64,000 nt of DNA from JAMLHH01 sp037189845. Lineage in GTDB: Bacteria; Bacteroidota; Bacteroidia; Chitinophagales; JADIYW01. A program made the position numbers and the translations under genes. The stretch is from NCBI GenBank assembly GCA_037189845.1, contig JBBCIS010000008.1, positions 62,001-126,000 on the forward strand, written 5' to 3'. The notes under the pieces are model-generated. The model saw nothing but the letters and a program-made list of their open reading frames with translations, was not told the origin of the DNA and did no database searches. Shown here in pieces: positions 55,528-64,000 of the stretch (position 1 is its first letter; each line of letters opens with the position of its first letter).

Positions 55528-56307
55528 TTAAAATTGTCTGCCTGTAAGTGAAGGATTTTTTAAGTCTGTCCAGAAAATATGGATGGGTTCTTCTTTGTTT
55601 GAAGAGCCGTCTTTGTTGATATCCAACCGGGCATAGATGTACATGAAATCATTGGCAGAATCATATTCTGATTTGAAAACGGAATAGTTTTCTGGAATGA
55701 GTGCTTTTTGCAGAGTACCATTTTTATCAAACAGATATATCCTTCTCAGATCTTTTGTATTGATAAAGCCATCTTTGTTGGTGTCTTCACTGTAAGCAGA
55801 AATGATGAAAAAATCTCTTTTTACAGGTCGGCCATTTAATGTGTCACTGGAAAATGACGGAAAATACAATGTTCTGACTAATACTGGTTTTTTAAAGAAG
55901 GTTTTTTGTTCGTTTGAAGAGATATCATAGTGAGAAATGTTGACGAGGTTGTATCCATATAGTGCCTCTAATCCGGGAATAATGTGGCTGTTCCAATTGT
56001 TGTGCGGGTCATCTTCTTGGTCATTATAGCTATAGTGAAAGCTATTGGATCCTGCAAAGGTGGTCTTGTCTTTCCTTTGATTGATTTTATAAACGGTAGT
56101 TAGCCTTATATTGGAAATACCTGTTAGAACTACACTGCCGGGAGTGGTTTTGATTACCAGCGAATCATTATTGAATCCGTTTTCATTTTCTGTTTTTCCA
56201 TCTTCAGAGTAGGAGCTGATCTGAAATCCTTTTTCGGGCTTTTCTTCAGAGCAACTATATAAGAATGCTGTCAGTATGAGCAGAATGAGGTGAGATGTTA
56301 ATTTCAT
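55528..56307 (-). CDS. Lipoprotein with EF-hand-like loop
   Basis: 259 residues. The lipoprotein signal is MKLTSHLILLILTAFLYSC (Cys19). The mature part holds DTNKDGFINTKDLRR, a calcium-binding EF-hand/dockerin-like loop, and DINKDGSSNKEEP, a second one. No enzyme motif was found. It appears monocistronic. Function is unknown. The 224 nt between it and the Ada-like gene hold only a short plus-strand ORF of doubtful status. Confidence 0.75.
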   Translation of the reverse strand: MKLTSHLILLILTAFLYSCSEEKPEKGFQISSYSEDGKTENENGFNNDSLVIKTTPGSVVLTGISNIRLTTVYKINQRKDKTTFAGSNSFHYSYNDQEDDPHNNWNSHIIPGLEALYGYNLVNISHYDISSNEQKTFFKKPVLVRTLYFPSFSSDTLNGRPVKRDFFIISAYSEDTNKDGFINTKDLRRIYLFDKNGTLQKALIPENYSVFKSEYDSANDFMYIYARLDINKDGSSNKEEPIHIFWTDLKNPSLTGRQF

Positions 56308-56518
56308 TTTTAGTCTTTATATGATGATCTATAACTTTCGCTATTTAACGTATAAATATTTCATTTTATTAAGTTAGAAAATCAACGGGATGAAATTTAT
56401 TTTGAGTGGATTAAAAATATCGAAGATTAATTTCTACAACAATTTGCCAGCAGCTCCGCATGCGTGAGTGACAGAGCGGAATATCATCCGGAATGAAATG
56501 GAGGAAAGATGTAGTGAA

Positions 56519-56570
56519 TGCACGACCTGCCGTAGTCACTGAGTCCGTCGAAGTGCGGGCAGGGCACGCC
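56519..56570. repeat. GC-rich imperfect palindrome, REP-like
   Basis: CCTGCC (56526-56531) and GGGCAGG (56558-56564) flank GTCACTGAGTCCGTCGAAGTG, resembling the ubiquitous intergenic GTCACTGAGCTTGTCGAAGTG-type repeat. It stands out as GC-rich in the 56308-56630 gene-free stretch, which otherwise holds nothing recognisable apart from the terminator below. Confidence 0.5.
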
Positions 56571-56578
56571 CAAAATAA

Positions 56579-56613
56579 AAATCCCGGCATCAAATCTGCT
56601 TCAATGCCGGGAT
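56579..56613 (-). terminator. Intrinsic terminator of the RND operon
   Basis: ATCCCGGCAT/ATGCCGGGAT (10 bp, 13-nt loop) followed on the minus strand by a T-rich tract, 18 nt past the RND permease stop. Confidence 0.85.
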
Positions 56614-56630
56614 ATATAAGAAATAAATTA

Positions 56631-59600
56631 TTAGTCTACGAACTGATGTTCTGTGACTTCATCCGGATCTTCTTCTTTAGCTCCGACCCATTTAGCTATT
56701 CTCGCTTTGATCTTATCTACTGTATAATATGCCATCGGTACCACATATACCGTCAGGATCATGGAAGAGGTCAAACCTCCGACAAGCACCCAGCCTAAGC
56801 CGTTTTTCCATTCTGAACCTGCTCCTTTGGCAAGTGCGATCGGGAGCATACCTGCTACCATAGCGATCGTGGTCATCAAAATCGGCCTCAGACGGATAGA
56901 GCCGGCCTGGATCAATGCGTCGTAGGATGATGTTCCGTCCATCTTCTTATGATTGGCAAAGTCTACAATTAATATGGCGTTTTTGGCGACCAGACCCAGC
57001 AGCATGATCAAACCTAATATGGTGAACATGCTCAATGATGAAGAAGCGAGATTTAATGCTAGAAATGCGCCGATAAATGCTACCGGTATGGAAAATAATA
57101 CTACAAAAGGATAGATGAAGCTATCATAAAGAGCGACCATAACCAAGTACATGAAAATAAATGCTGCAATAAATGCTATTGATAATGCACTGAAGGATTC
57201 CGCCTGACGCTCGACATCACCTGTCCATTTAAAATCAACACCTGCAGGTAGTGGCTTGTCCTCTATTGACTGATCTATCTTTTCGGAGATAATACCTGCA
57301 GTAGTTCCGAGAAGATTGCTTTTGACCGTCACCGCTGTGCGTCTGTCCCTGCGTTCGAGCATGCTTGGTCCGCTACCTTGTGTCACGGTGGCAAATTGAG
57401 ACAGGGCTATCAGCTTGCCTGTGCTGTTGATGAATTTAATATTTCTGACATCTTCGGCACTTTTGCGATCAAACTGATCAAACTTGATATTGATGTCGTA
57501 TTCATTATTGTTTGCTCTGAACTTGGCATCTTTGTTACCGGAAAGGGCATTCTGGATAGTGGCACCTACACTGACAATATCAAGTCCCAGCACACCCATT
57601 TTATCTCTGTCGATATCTATCTGTATTTCAGGATTACCGTCCTGTACAGAAATGCTTACATCATTAGTGCCGGGCATAGCTTCAATTCTGCCTTTTAGCT
57701 CCTGAGCAGTTGCCATCAACAGATCATAATTTTCTGCTTTCAAGATGATTTGAATCGGCTCGCCGGCATTCATCATACCGATCAGAGAAGAGCGGACTTT
57801 AACACCCGGGAATTTTCGGGACATACTATCTGCCTGCTGAATCAGAAATTGCTCTGTATTGATACTCCGTTCTTTTGCATCGACCAACTGTACTACTAAT
57901 TCAGTTTTGTAATCCAAACCTACTGCTACCAGTGATTCAAAACCTGTCATAGATGGTCCGGCTACGTTGCTGAATACACTTTTGACCTCCGGTAATGACA
58001 TCAGATAATCTTCAATCTGTCTGGATCTGAGATTGTTTTCCTGTAAGGTGGTGCTTTTGTCATATTCCAGCTTGTACTGCAGCTTGCCCTGATCTCCGGA
58101 AGCTACCAGCTCATTTCCAAGGATACCCATCTGCATGATCAGTCCGATTGCCACAAACAGAGATACAACTATGCTCAGCATGAAAAACCTGTGATTGAGT
58201 GCCCATTTTAAAGTGCTTACGTACAGATTAGTAAGCTTTTCTATCCCTTTCTCAAAGAAAATCAGGAAAGCATGGAAAGGATTTTTAGGATCTAATTCTA
58301 CAATTTTTCCAAATCTGGAAGCCAGCCATGGTGTCAGTGTGTAACATACAAACAAGCTCATCAGTGTAGATACCACAATGGTCAGTGAGAATTGTCTGAG
58401 AATAGGAGAGATGGTCGTATTAACTAACGCGATAGGCCCGAAAACCACTACGTCCACGGTTGTAATCGCCAGCGCTGAAAATCCGATTTCGGTCCGTCCA
58501 TCCAGAGCTGCCGTCCTCTTAGGCTTACCCATGTGCAGATGTCGGTGAATATTTTCCAATACCACAATAGAGTCGTCGACAAGGATACCTATCACTAATG
58601 ATAGTGCAAGCAATGTCATCAAGTTGAGTGAGTATCCCAAAAGGAACATCATCAGGAATGTGGAAATCAATGAAGTCGGAATGGCCAGCAATACGATCAA
58701 TGAATCTCTTAAGCTGTGCAGGAACAGTAACATGATGGCTGCCACGAGGATGACTGCTATCATCAGGTCATGCTGTACTGCTTCTACGGACTGCATAGTG
58801 AAGATTGCGGAGTCGTCAGTCACGGCAATGTTCAGATTGATGTCTTTGTACTTGACATGTAGCTGATCAATCATTTCGTGGATGGCCTTGCTGATTTCTA
58901 CAGCATTGGATCCGCTTTGTTTTCTGATAATAATACCAATTCCATTGATACCATTGTATCTGTTGATAGATGCCGGATCTTTCAGGATGTCAGAAACTGT
59001 GGCTATATCTTTCAATCTTACAGTACTTCCCATAGGGCTGGGACTCTGGTAAATGACCATATTGCTGATCTGATCTGCCGACTGGAATCTACCTGCAAGA
59101 CGAACAGTCATCTGTTCCTGATCATCTTTGACCTTGCCTGTGGGAAATTCAAGATTGTCTTTGGCAATTTTCTGGGTCACCTGCAGGATAGAGAGGTTGT
59201 AATAATCAAGCTTTTCTTTGTCAATATTTACCTGGATTTCACGTTCCTGACCACCGATCAAAGTCACCTGACCAACGCCTGATGTCTGCTGTATCTGAGG
59301 CAATACTTCCGTTTTGACTAAATCATAAAATTCAGAAGTATTCATATTGGATGTGGCCTGCAGCTGTAGTATCGGCTGATCACTGGGAACGACTTTAGAA
59401 ATATTTGGCGTTTTGACATCATCCGGCAATTCACTGATGATACTGTTAAACTTACGCTGTACTTCCTGTTGTTTGTCATCGATTTTTACCCCGAACTTAA
59501 ATTCGGCTACAATCAATGACATACCCTCATAAGATTGGGTTGTAATGGTTTTTAAGCCGTCGATTCCAGCAAGGACATCTTCCAGCTTTTTGGAAACAGA

Positions 59601-59783
59601 TTGCTCTACGTTGCTGGGATCAGCTCCCGGATATTGTGTCGTGATAATGAGCGTAGGCTGGGAAAACTCCGGCATCAGCTCATAATTCAGCTTAGTATAG
59701 GCGGATATACCGGTCATGATCAGCACCAGAAAGATGACTATGATCAGTGAAGGTCTTTCTATCGCTATCTTAGTTAATTTCAT
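56631..59783 (-). CDS. RND efflux permease (HAE1/AcrB-like)
   Basis: 1050 residues, 12 TM helices in two halves, with two large periplasmic loops. AIERPSLIIVIFLVLIMTGISAYTKLNYELMPEFSQPTLIITTQYPGADP and GILVDDSIVVLENIHRH, which contains the proton-relay Asp pair of TM4, are typical. With the adaptor gene upstream it would export hydrophobic compounds powered by the proton gradient. No TolC-like outer-membrane factor is encoded beside it. It starts 25 nt after the adaptor stop. Confidence 0.95.
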   Translation of the reverse strand: MKLTKIAIERPSLIIVIFLVLIMTGISAYTKLNYELMPEFSQPTLIITTQYPGADPSNVEQSVSKKLEDVLAGIDGLKTITTQSYEGMSLIVAEFKFGVKIDDKQQEVQRKFNSIISELPDDVKTPNISKVVPSDQPILQLQATSNMNTSEFYDLVKTEVLPQIQQTSGVGQVTLIGGQEREIQVNIDKEKLDYYNLSILQVTQKIAKDNLEFPTGKVKDDQEQMTVRLAGRFQSADQISNMVIYQSPSPMGSTVRLKDIATVSDILKDPASINRYNGINGIGIIIRKQSGSNAVEISKAIHEMIDQLHVKYKDINLNIAVTDDSAIFTMQSVEAVQHDLMIAVILVAAIMLLFLHSLRDSLIVLLAIPTSLISTFLMMFLLGYSLNLMTLLALSLVIGILVDDSIVVLENIHRHLHMGKPKRTAALDGRTEIGFSALAITTVDVVVFGPIALVNTTISPILRQFSLTIVVSTLMSLFVCYTLTPWLASRFGKIVELDPKNPFHAFLIFFEKGIEKLTNLYVSTLKWALNHRFFMLSIVVSLFVAIGLIMQMGILGNELVASGDQGKLQYKLEYDKSTTLQENNLRSRQIEDYLMSLPEVKSVFSNVAGPSMTGFESLVAVGLDYKTELVVQLVDAKERSINTEQFLIQQADSMSRKFPGVKVRSSLIGMMNAGEPIQIILKAENYDLLMATAQELKGRIEAMPGTNDVSISVQDGNPEIQIDIDRDKMGVLGLDIVSVGATIQNALSGNKDAKFRANNNEYDINIKFDQFDRKSAEDVRNIKFINSTGKLIALSQFATVTQGSGPSMLERRDRRTAVTVKSNLLGTTAGIISEKIDQSIEDKPLPAGVDFKWTGDVERQAESFSALSIAFIAAFIFMYLVMVALYDSFIYPFVVLFSIPVAFIGAFLALNLASSSLSMFTILGLIMLLGLVAKNAILIVDFANHKKMDGTSSYDALIQAGSIRLRPILMTTIAMVAGMLPIALAKGAGSEWKNGLGWVLVGGLTSSMILTVYVVPMAYYTVDKIKARIAKWVGAKEEDPDEVTEHQFVD

Positions 59784-59808
59784 ACTTTGATTTGTTCAGG
59801 ATAAGTGA

Positions 59809-60870
59809 TTAGTTTTCAGCGATCGATACGCTTATTCCGTTAGTCAGATTCACCAAACCACCTACAGCCACTATATCATTTTCGTTCAGTCCGCTGATAA
59901 CCTGTAGCCGGCTTTCATTGCTGGCTCCCAGCGTGACAGGTTGTCTTTGGGCCTTACCCTCTTTTATGACATACACCTCAGGATTTTTGTTGGAACCGAT
60001 CAATGCAGTTCTTGGAATGCTCAAGCTGTTGGCACTTGCTATATTATCCAGAGAAACGGTCCCGTACATCCCTGCTTTTAAAGGGTAAGCCGAACTGTTA
60101 GGAACCATGATCTTCACTATATAATTTTTAGTCTGGTCTGCTTTGCTGGCAATCACACCTACTGTGCCTGCATATACATGCTGAGGATAAACTTCTGTAG
60201 TAACACTAAGCTTCATACCTGTTTTGAATTTGGTAATATCCTTTTCCGGAACACTGATTTCTAATTTCAGGGTGCTGATATCTGTCAGCATCGCCATTTG
60301 TGCTCCCGGGCCTGCAAGTGATCCTATTTCAAAGTACTTCGCTGTAATAATGCCGCTGAAAGGTGCTTTGATGGTAGCCATAGAGATTTGTTTTTTATAA
60401 AGCTCTATCTGATACTTAAGTGTAGTGACCTGGCTTTGAGCATTATCTACCTGTACTTCCGTTAATCCGGCTGAAGCATTGGTCATCCTTTGTGCTGTTT
60501 TTTCGGCGAGAGCAAGATTATTTTCTGCAATTTTTAATTGATTTTTAAGAATATCTGTATCTAACTGGGCTATCAGCTGGCCTGCTGTAACATGAGCTCC
60601 TTCCTGAATACCCACCTGAACAACTCTACCGGATGCTTCAGATGCAATGACAGCTTCCTTATTAGGCGAAAATGAACCTAAAAAATTGCTGGCAAATTCA
60701 AATGTTCCGGCTTTGAGCGTTTCTGCCTGAATCAGAACTGTTGCATCCGGGTTCTTCTTATATACTCTTTCCTCCACTTTTTCCTGATTGGATTTCAATT
60801 TGAAAAAGGCGAAAACAGCAAGCCCTCCTACAACGATTGCAAAAATGATTAAACGGACAGCATTGTTCAT
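59809..60870 (-). CDS. RND efflux periplasmic adaptor (membrane fusion protein)
   Basis: 353 residues. An N-terminal membrane anchor (5-24), a lipoyl-like half-motif GRVVQVGIQEGAHVTAGQLIAQLD, a coiled-coil (110-150), and its matching half IKAPFSGIITAKYFEIGSLAGPGAQM with a beta-barrel domain follow the MFP plan. It bridges the permease and an outer-membrane channel. It is 17 nt downstream of the tetR-type gene. Confidence 0.93.
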   Translation of the reverse strand: MNNAVRLIIFAIVVGGLAVFAFFKLKSNQEKVEERVYKKNPDATVLIQAETLKAGTFEFASNFLGSFSPNKEAVIASEASGRVVQVGIQEGAHVTAGQLIAQLDTDILKNQLKIAENNLALAEKTAQRMTNASAGLTEVQVDNAQSQVTTLKYQIELYKKQISMATIKAPFSGIITAKYFEIGSLAGPGAQMAMLTDISTLKLEISVPEKDITKFKTGMKLSVTTEVYPQHVYAGTVGVIASKADQTKNYIVKIMVPNSSAYPLKAGMYGTVSLDNIASANSLSIPRTALIGSNKNPEVYVIKEGKAQRQPVTLGASNESRLQVISGLNENDIVAVGGLVNLTNGISVSIAEN

Positions 60871-60887
60871 ATAGTTGAATTGTATGT

Positions 60888-61502
60888 TTAAGATGATTTT
60901 TTGAAATATTGACGGATAAATCCGATAATGTATTCTTCTCTGGTCTGCATAAACTGCATATAATCTTCTTCACTGCACTGCAGCATTTGCTGGATCATAT
61001 TTTTGGCAGCAAATGGAAAAAAGGTGACAGACATAAAGGTGATAAAGTGCTGCTGGGCCTCACCCTGCATTTCTCCGTTCCGGATGGCCTGCTCTATATC
61101 TTCCAGTATGGATCGTGTGAATTCATGACCATGCACAATCCTGAGCATTTGTGTGGGATGTGCATTGAATTCATTGAGCAGGAAAATATCCAGCTCCGGA
61201 TCTTCCATTGCTTTGGCAAAATAATCTCTTGTAAACTGTATAAGCTTTTCTTCCAGCGGAAGATTTTTTTCCACAGTATTGCCTAAACGATATTTGATAT
61301 CATAGAATTTCTCGGAAATTACGGCATCAAATAATTTCTCTTTACTTCTGTAATAATAATGCAATGAGGTTCGCCCGATACCTGCCTCATCGGCAATATC
61401 CTGTAATCTGGCACCGGAAAGACCTTTACGGATAAAGATTTTCCTGGCAGCCTCTTTAATGACTTCTTCTATATCCTTTTTTTCCTCAGAAGCGTGTAAC
61501 AT
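60888..61502 (-). CDS. TetR-family repressor of the RND operon
   Basis: 204 residues. The N-terminal helix-turn-helix (IKEAARKIFIRKGLSGARLQDIADEAGIGRTSLHYYYRSKEKLFDAVI) is canonical TetR. The C-terminal ligand domain is unspecific. It is the first gene of the operon, with a palindrome 7-22 nt before its start codon, so autoregulation is likely and induction by efflux substrates is expected by analogy. Confidence 0.92.
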   Translation of the reverse strand: MLHASEEKKDIEEVIKEAARKIFIRKGLSGARLQDIADEAGIGRTSLHYYYRSKEKLFDAVISEKFYDIKYRLGNTVEKNLPLEEKLIQFTRDYFAKAMEDPELDIFLLNEFNAHPTQMLRIVHGHEFTRSILEDIEQAIRNGEMQGEAQQHFITFMSVTFFPFAAKNMIQQMLQCSEEDYMQFMQTREEYIIGFIRQYFKKSS

Positions 61503-61508
61503 AAAAGT

Positions 61509-61524
61509 CTGACATCAATGTCAA
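61509..61524. promoter_or_regulatory. Probable TetR operator
   Basis: TGACAT-ca-ATGTCA (61510-61523) is a perfect 6-bp inverted repeat with a 2-nt centre, immediately upstream of the tetR-type start at 61502, where an autoregulatory operator would be. Confidence 0.5.
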
Positions 61525-61608
61525 ACCAAATATCTGCTTATTTATGTAAAAAAACTTGTGACCGGACACTCATTTTTCTGTGATAACAGGATTTTAATAT
61601 AAAATACG

Positions 61609-62502
61609 TTAAACCAGGATCTGTTCTTCCCGTAAAATTCTGAATGTAGCATTTTCTACGAGCAGCGCTTCATCTTCTCTGCGCCGGAGCAATCCGTTCA
61701 CGTTCGGCCAGAGACGTTTCATAGCTCTGATCTCAGCTGCAATTTTTGACAGGTTTTGTGGATCAATATATTTTTGAATGTTTTTCATTTCTTTTCTTCT
61801 GTCACCATCCAGTGAGCTGCCTCTGTTGAATACAAGACTCAGCAAGGCACCTTGTGCATCGGGAGGAAGCAGGTGCGCTTTGGGATAAATATTTCTCACC
61901 AGCTTTGCATATTTGCTCAGTGTAAACTGATAGAAAACACTTCGGGCAGCATCATAGGGAACAACGACGTGCTTCACCTGTGCTAATTTGTTTTTAGCTG
62001 CATTTCCTTTTAAGCCTACAACTTTTGACAATGTCTGTACATCAGCATCCGGAATAAAATTTTTCCATGTATTTCTGAATTCAGTTACTCCTACATAACC
62101 TAAATCATATCCTATACCAATAGTAATACCGCTCTCAACAGCCGGCCAGATCGGGTTTTTATATTTACTGTTATATGCTGCAGGAGAGGAGATCTCAAAT
62201 TCAATGATTTTATTCAGGGAAATATTGCTGATGATCAATGATGTTCCTGCGGGAAGAGATATCAGCTTTTGAGAAAGGTAATCTTCCAGCTTCGTCAATG
62301 TCTGAGGTCCTAATACTCCATCCACATCTCTGCCGGTCAATCCTAAGATTTTTTGGATTTGCCTGACATATTCTATCAGCGTATTTCCTTCCGGAACAGC
62401 ACCTATATACTTTAAAATGGCAATGGCTGTATTCTTGCCAAAGAAACCATCTGCATCAGCCCCGACAGTTTCCTGTATTTTTTTAATTCTTACTACTGAC
62501 AT
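61609..62502 (-). CDS. Peptidoglycan-binding muramidase, pesticin/phage-lysozyme-like
   Basis: 297 residues. Two short peptidoglycan-binding-type repeats at the N-terminus (IQETVGADADGFFGKNTAIAIL; IQKILGLTGRDVDGVLGPQTL) are followed by a lysozyme-like domain: IIEFEISSPAAYN (catalytic Glu candidate) and SGITIGIGYDLGY (Thr and Asp candidates), as in pesticin C-terminal/T4-like muramidases. LLSLVFNRGSSLDG and the C-terminal basic WPNVNGLLRRREDE fit phage lysozymes. No signal peptide is seen, so export would need holin, T6SS-like or other help; it may be phage-derived. Confidence 0.8.
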   Translation of the reverse strand: MSVVRIKKIQETVGADADGFFGKNTAIAILKYIGAVPEGNTLIEYVRQIQKILGLTGRDVDGVLGPQTLTKLEDYLSQKLISLPAGTSLIISNISLNKIIEFEISSPAAYNSKYKNPIWPAVESGITIGIGYDLGYVGVTEFRNTWKNFIPDADVQTLSKVVGLKGNAAKNKLAQVKHVVVPYDAARSVFYQFTLSKYAKLVRNIYPKAHLLPPDAQGALLSLVFNRGSSLDGDRRKEMKNIQKYIDPQNLSKIAAEIRAMKRLWPNVNGLLRRREDEALLVENATFRILREEQILV

Positions 62503-62580
62503 AATTGTGTATTTATACAGTATTAAATTAATGAATATTATAAATGTTTTCGGTTTTTAATCAGAAAATATAAAATAAAA

Positions 62581-62605
62581 AAGCGTTGTCAGAAATGACA
62601 ACGCT
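62581..62605 (-). terminator. Terminator of the YceI gene
   Basis: AGCGTTGTCA/TGACAACGCT (10 bp, GAAA on the plus strand as loop) followed by a T tract on the minus strand, 31 nt past the YceI stop. Confidence 0.9.
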
Positions 62606-62635
62606 CCTAATAAAAAAATTGTACTTGTAAAAGTA

Positions 62636-63259
62636 TTAGTTACCTGCTACTAAATCAATTTTGAAGTTGATTTCTTCACTGATTAAGTCATCAGCCTGAC
62701 CAGCATAGTTTATGCCCCAGTCAGCTCTTTTGATATTGAAGTCAGCATTTGCTTTCAATGCAGTTTCAGAGATTTCTGTTACGTTAGCTTTAAAAGTAAT
62801 GTTTTTGGTAATGTCTTTGATTGTCAGGTTTGCAGAAACATCTACAGTTGATACTCCCGTACCTGTTACATTTGTAATTTCCAATGTTGCTTCAGGAAAT
62901 TTTGCTACTGCAAAGAAATCATCTGCTTTTAAGTGGCCATCCAGCTTTGTTTTCCACTCACCTTGTAAATCCAGTGCATTGATGGTTGTCATATCCAATA
63001 CAAACTCACCGCCTGTGATCTGGTCGCCTGTTACAACTACCTTACCGGATTTGATTTTAACCTCGCCATTGTGCTGACCACTTACTTTTCTACCGGTCCA
63101 CAATACTTTAGACGCTTCTGTGTTTACACTTAATTCCGTACCTGCAGTTTCAACGACTTCGGCAGCATCAGTAGTAGTAGCTTTTTCTCCTTCAGGATTA
63201 CTTACACATGCAGTAAATAACAGACCTGCAATTCCGAATACTAAGAATAGTTTTTTCAT
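62636..63259 (-). CDS. YceI-family lipoprotein
   Basis: 207 residues. A lipoprotein signal with Cys18 (LLFTAC) is followed by a linker rich in Thr/Ala/Glu and then the YceI lipocalin-like barrel: SKVLWTGRKVSGQHNGEVKIKSGKVVV, GGEFVLDMTTINALDLQG and ADDFFAVAKFPEATLEIT. YceI proteins bind isoprenoid-type lipids. Monocistronic, with its own terminator. 63260-63435 is AT-rich and without a clear ORF. Confidence 0.93.
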   Translation of the reverse strand: MKKLFLVFGIAGLLFTACVSNPEGEKATTTDAAEVVETAGTELSVNTEASKVLWTGRKVSGQHNGEVKIKSGKVVVTGDQITGGEFVLDMTTINALDLQGEWKTKLDGHLKADDFFAVAKFPEATLEITNVTGTGVSTVDVSANLTIKDITKNITFKANVTEISETALKANADFNIKRADWGINYAGQADDLISEEINFKIDLVAGN

Positions 63260-63435
63260 GATTTTAATGATTTAAGGTTATAACGTTTTTTCGTTGTTAT
63301 TGTTTCTGATGCTAATATAGTTGCTTTGTTTGGACAATTGTTGTATATACAAATATTATTTTCTGAATTTTTAACATAATTTTTGAAATAGATAACAGAA
63401 AGACGCGTTTAGGGCGATATTTCTATTTAAAAAGG

Positions 63436-63825
63436 CTAACCAAACATTTCAATCCATGCTTCTGTAGTCAGTGGCTTGTCATCACTTTCATTATATACTT
63501 TGTTGAAAAACCGGAATTGATCAGGAGTAAGAAGCATTATTGATGTGAAGACACCTGCAGAAGATAAATAGGCCCGTTCTGCTACTTGCTGCGATTCAGC
63601 TTCAAGATTAATGATGTCTGTAATTTTCTGAATGGAAAGTACCGGAGGATTTCCGCCTTTAAGGTTGTCAAAAATGATGTGTTGATTTCCGTTTACCACC
63701 AATCGTTCATTGATAATGCCGTTGATCTTATCATATTTAGCATAATGGTCGCTGACTTCAAAATTGTACACCGATTTTTTGAAAAGAAGGGTGTAAATTT
63801 TTAATGATTTTGGAGATACTGTCAT
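63436..63825 (-). CDS. Unknown protein, start uncertain
   Basis: 129 residues if started at the ATG at 63825. That start overlaps the upstream gene's 3' end by 68 nt, so a GTG at 63771 (14-nt overlap) is an alternative. There is a well-formed soluble composition (VVNGNQHIIFDNLKGGNPPVLSIQKITDIINLEAES), no TM or signal. The family is not recognised. It is coupled to the partial gene upstream. Confidence 0.6.
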   Translation of the reverse strand: MTVSPKSLKIYTLLFKKSVYNFEVSDHYAKYDKINGIINERLVVNGNQHIIFDNLKGGNPPVLSIQKITDIINLEAESQQVAERAYLSSAGVFTSIMLLTPDQFRFFNKVYNESDDKPLTTEAWIEMFG

Positions 63826-64000
63826 TTTCGTTCAGCGTATCCCAGTCGATGTTGAGTATCCTGTAATCTTCTGAAAGCTCTTTTTCATCCTTCCAATATG
63901 TAAAGAATCCCATTTCCGGATCGTAGTATTCTATGATTTCATTTTTGATCTTATGTAAGTCAGAAGGGTCCGTATATTTAAAGTAATCCAGCTTCTCTAA
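63758..64000 (-). CDS. Unknown protein, 3' part only (5' end beyond window)
   Basis: 80 codons plus TGA, open from the right edge. The acidic/aromatic sequence (LEKLDYFKYTDPSDLHKIKNE, YYDPEMGFFTYWKDEKELSEDY) looks strongly protein-coding. No family is recognised and the start lies outside. It overlaps the next gene on the same strand. Confidence 0.65.
   Translation of the reverse strand, partial: LEKLDYFKYTDPSDLHKIKNEIIEYYDPEMGFFTYWKDEKELSEDYRILNIDWDTLNENDSISKIIKNLHPSFQKIGVQF

Noticed and set aside
55274..55531. 85-codon plus-strand ORF opposite and after the Ada-like gene
   Set aside because: It begins inside the Ada-like gene on the other strand, has no start context or recognisable family, and its repeated SVFEN pieces look fortuitous.
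61609..62502. Start of a prophage
   Set aside because: Neighbours are a TetR/RND efflux operon and YceI; no capsid, tail, terminase or integrase gene is in the window.

Overview
The window looks like chromosome of a member of the Bacteroidota. It is AT-rich. Two large secreted proteases end in type IX secretion (T9SS) sorting domains. The primary sigma factor is the short form of about 290 residues typical of the phylum, several candidate promoters carry the phylum's TAnnTTTG -7 box, and there are many small Bacteroidota-type envelope proteins. Gene density is high and both strands are used in short operons. There is no prophage, insertion sequence or CRISPR array; the only phage-like gene is a lone muramidase.

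Layout. 1-6241 (+): an envelope module of a long TPR protein (5' end outside the window), an outer-membrane barrel, a membrane-anchored HU/SPOR protein and a LolD-like ATPase, followed by tRNA-His. 6532-9211 (-): a broken small membrane gene, a long-form GAPDH and rpoD. 9460-12201: a PafA-type alkaline phosphatase, a tiny membrane protein and a frameshifted bestrophin gene. 12413-21776 (+): a 1760-residue T9SS subtilase, then MnmD, a separate MnmC-like FAD oxidoreductase, a polytopic membrane protein and an SDR enzyme. 22163-26972: two small stress-type genes, a glycosyltransferase, a MORN protein, a DEAD-box helicase and a strip of gene fragments.

27058-30283 (-) is the highlight: cysM, mec, cysO and moeZ, a complete CysO-carrier route to cysteine. 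It is preceded by a short leader ORF with five consecutive Cys codons and an intrinsic terminator whose 5' arm can pair with a segment inside the leader. This has the architecture of a cysteine-responsive transcription attenuator. The CysO carrier runs 12 residues past its Gly-Gly, so it probably needs trimming. Divergently, 30558-34054 (+) encodes ethanolamine permease and AdoCbl-dependent ethanolamine ammonia-lyase (eat-eutB-eutC) with no microcompartment genes.

34062-48258: a FemAB-like transferase, an EVE protein, KdsB, an NfeD/ClpP-like protease, a LysM protein, a PhoD-like phosphatase, a Ste24-like protease, a signal-peptidase-I homologue lacking its catalytic Lys, several membrane proteins, SurE and LpxB, whose 3' end runs into tRNA-Ala. 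48375-53756 (-): a lipoprotein, a T9SS metalloprotease and a B12 nucleotide-loop operon (a membrane protein, then cobT, cobS, cobC) behind a cobalamin riboswitch. 53775-55303 (-): alkylation repair (an Ada-like AraC/methyltransferase and AlkB). 56631-61502 (-): a TetR-controlled RND efflux pair. The end holds the muramidase, a YceI lipoprotein and two unrecognised genes, one cut by the window edge.

Links between regions: the cob operon, which assembles the cobalamin lower ligand, would supply the AdoCbl needed by EutBC. The cysteine module, MoeZ and the MnmD/FAD pair all touch sulfur transfer or thiolated tRNA. REP-like repeats with matching arms sit in both the cys operon spacer and the alkB-ada spacer.
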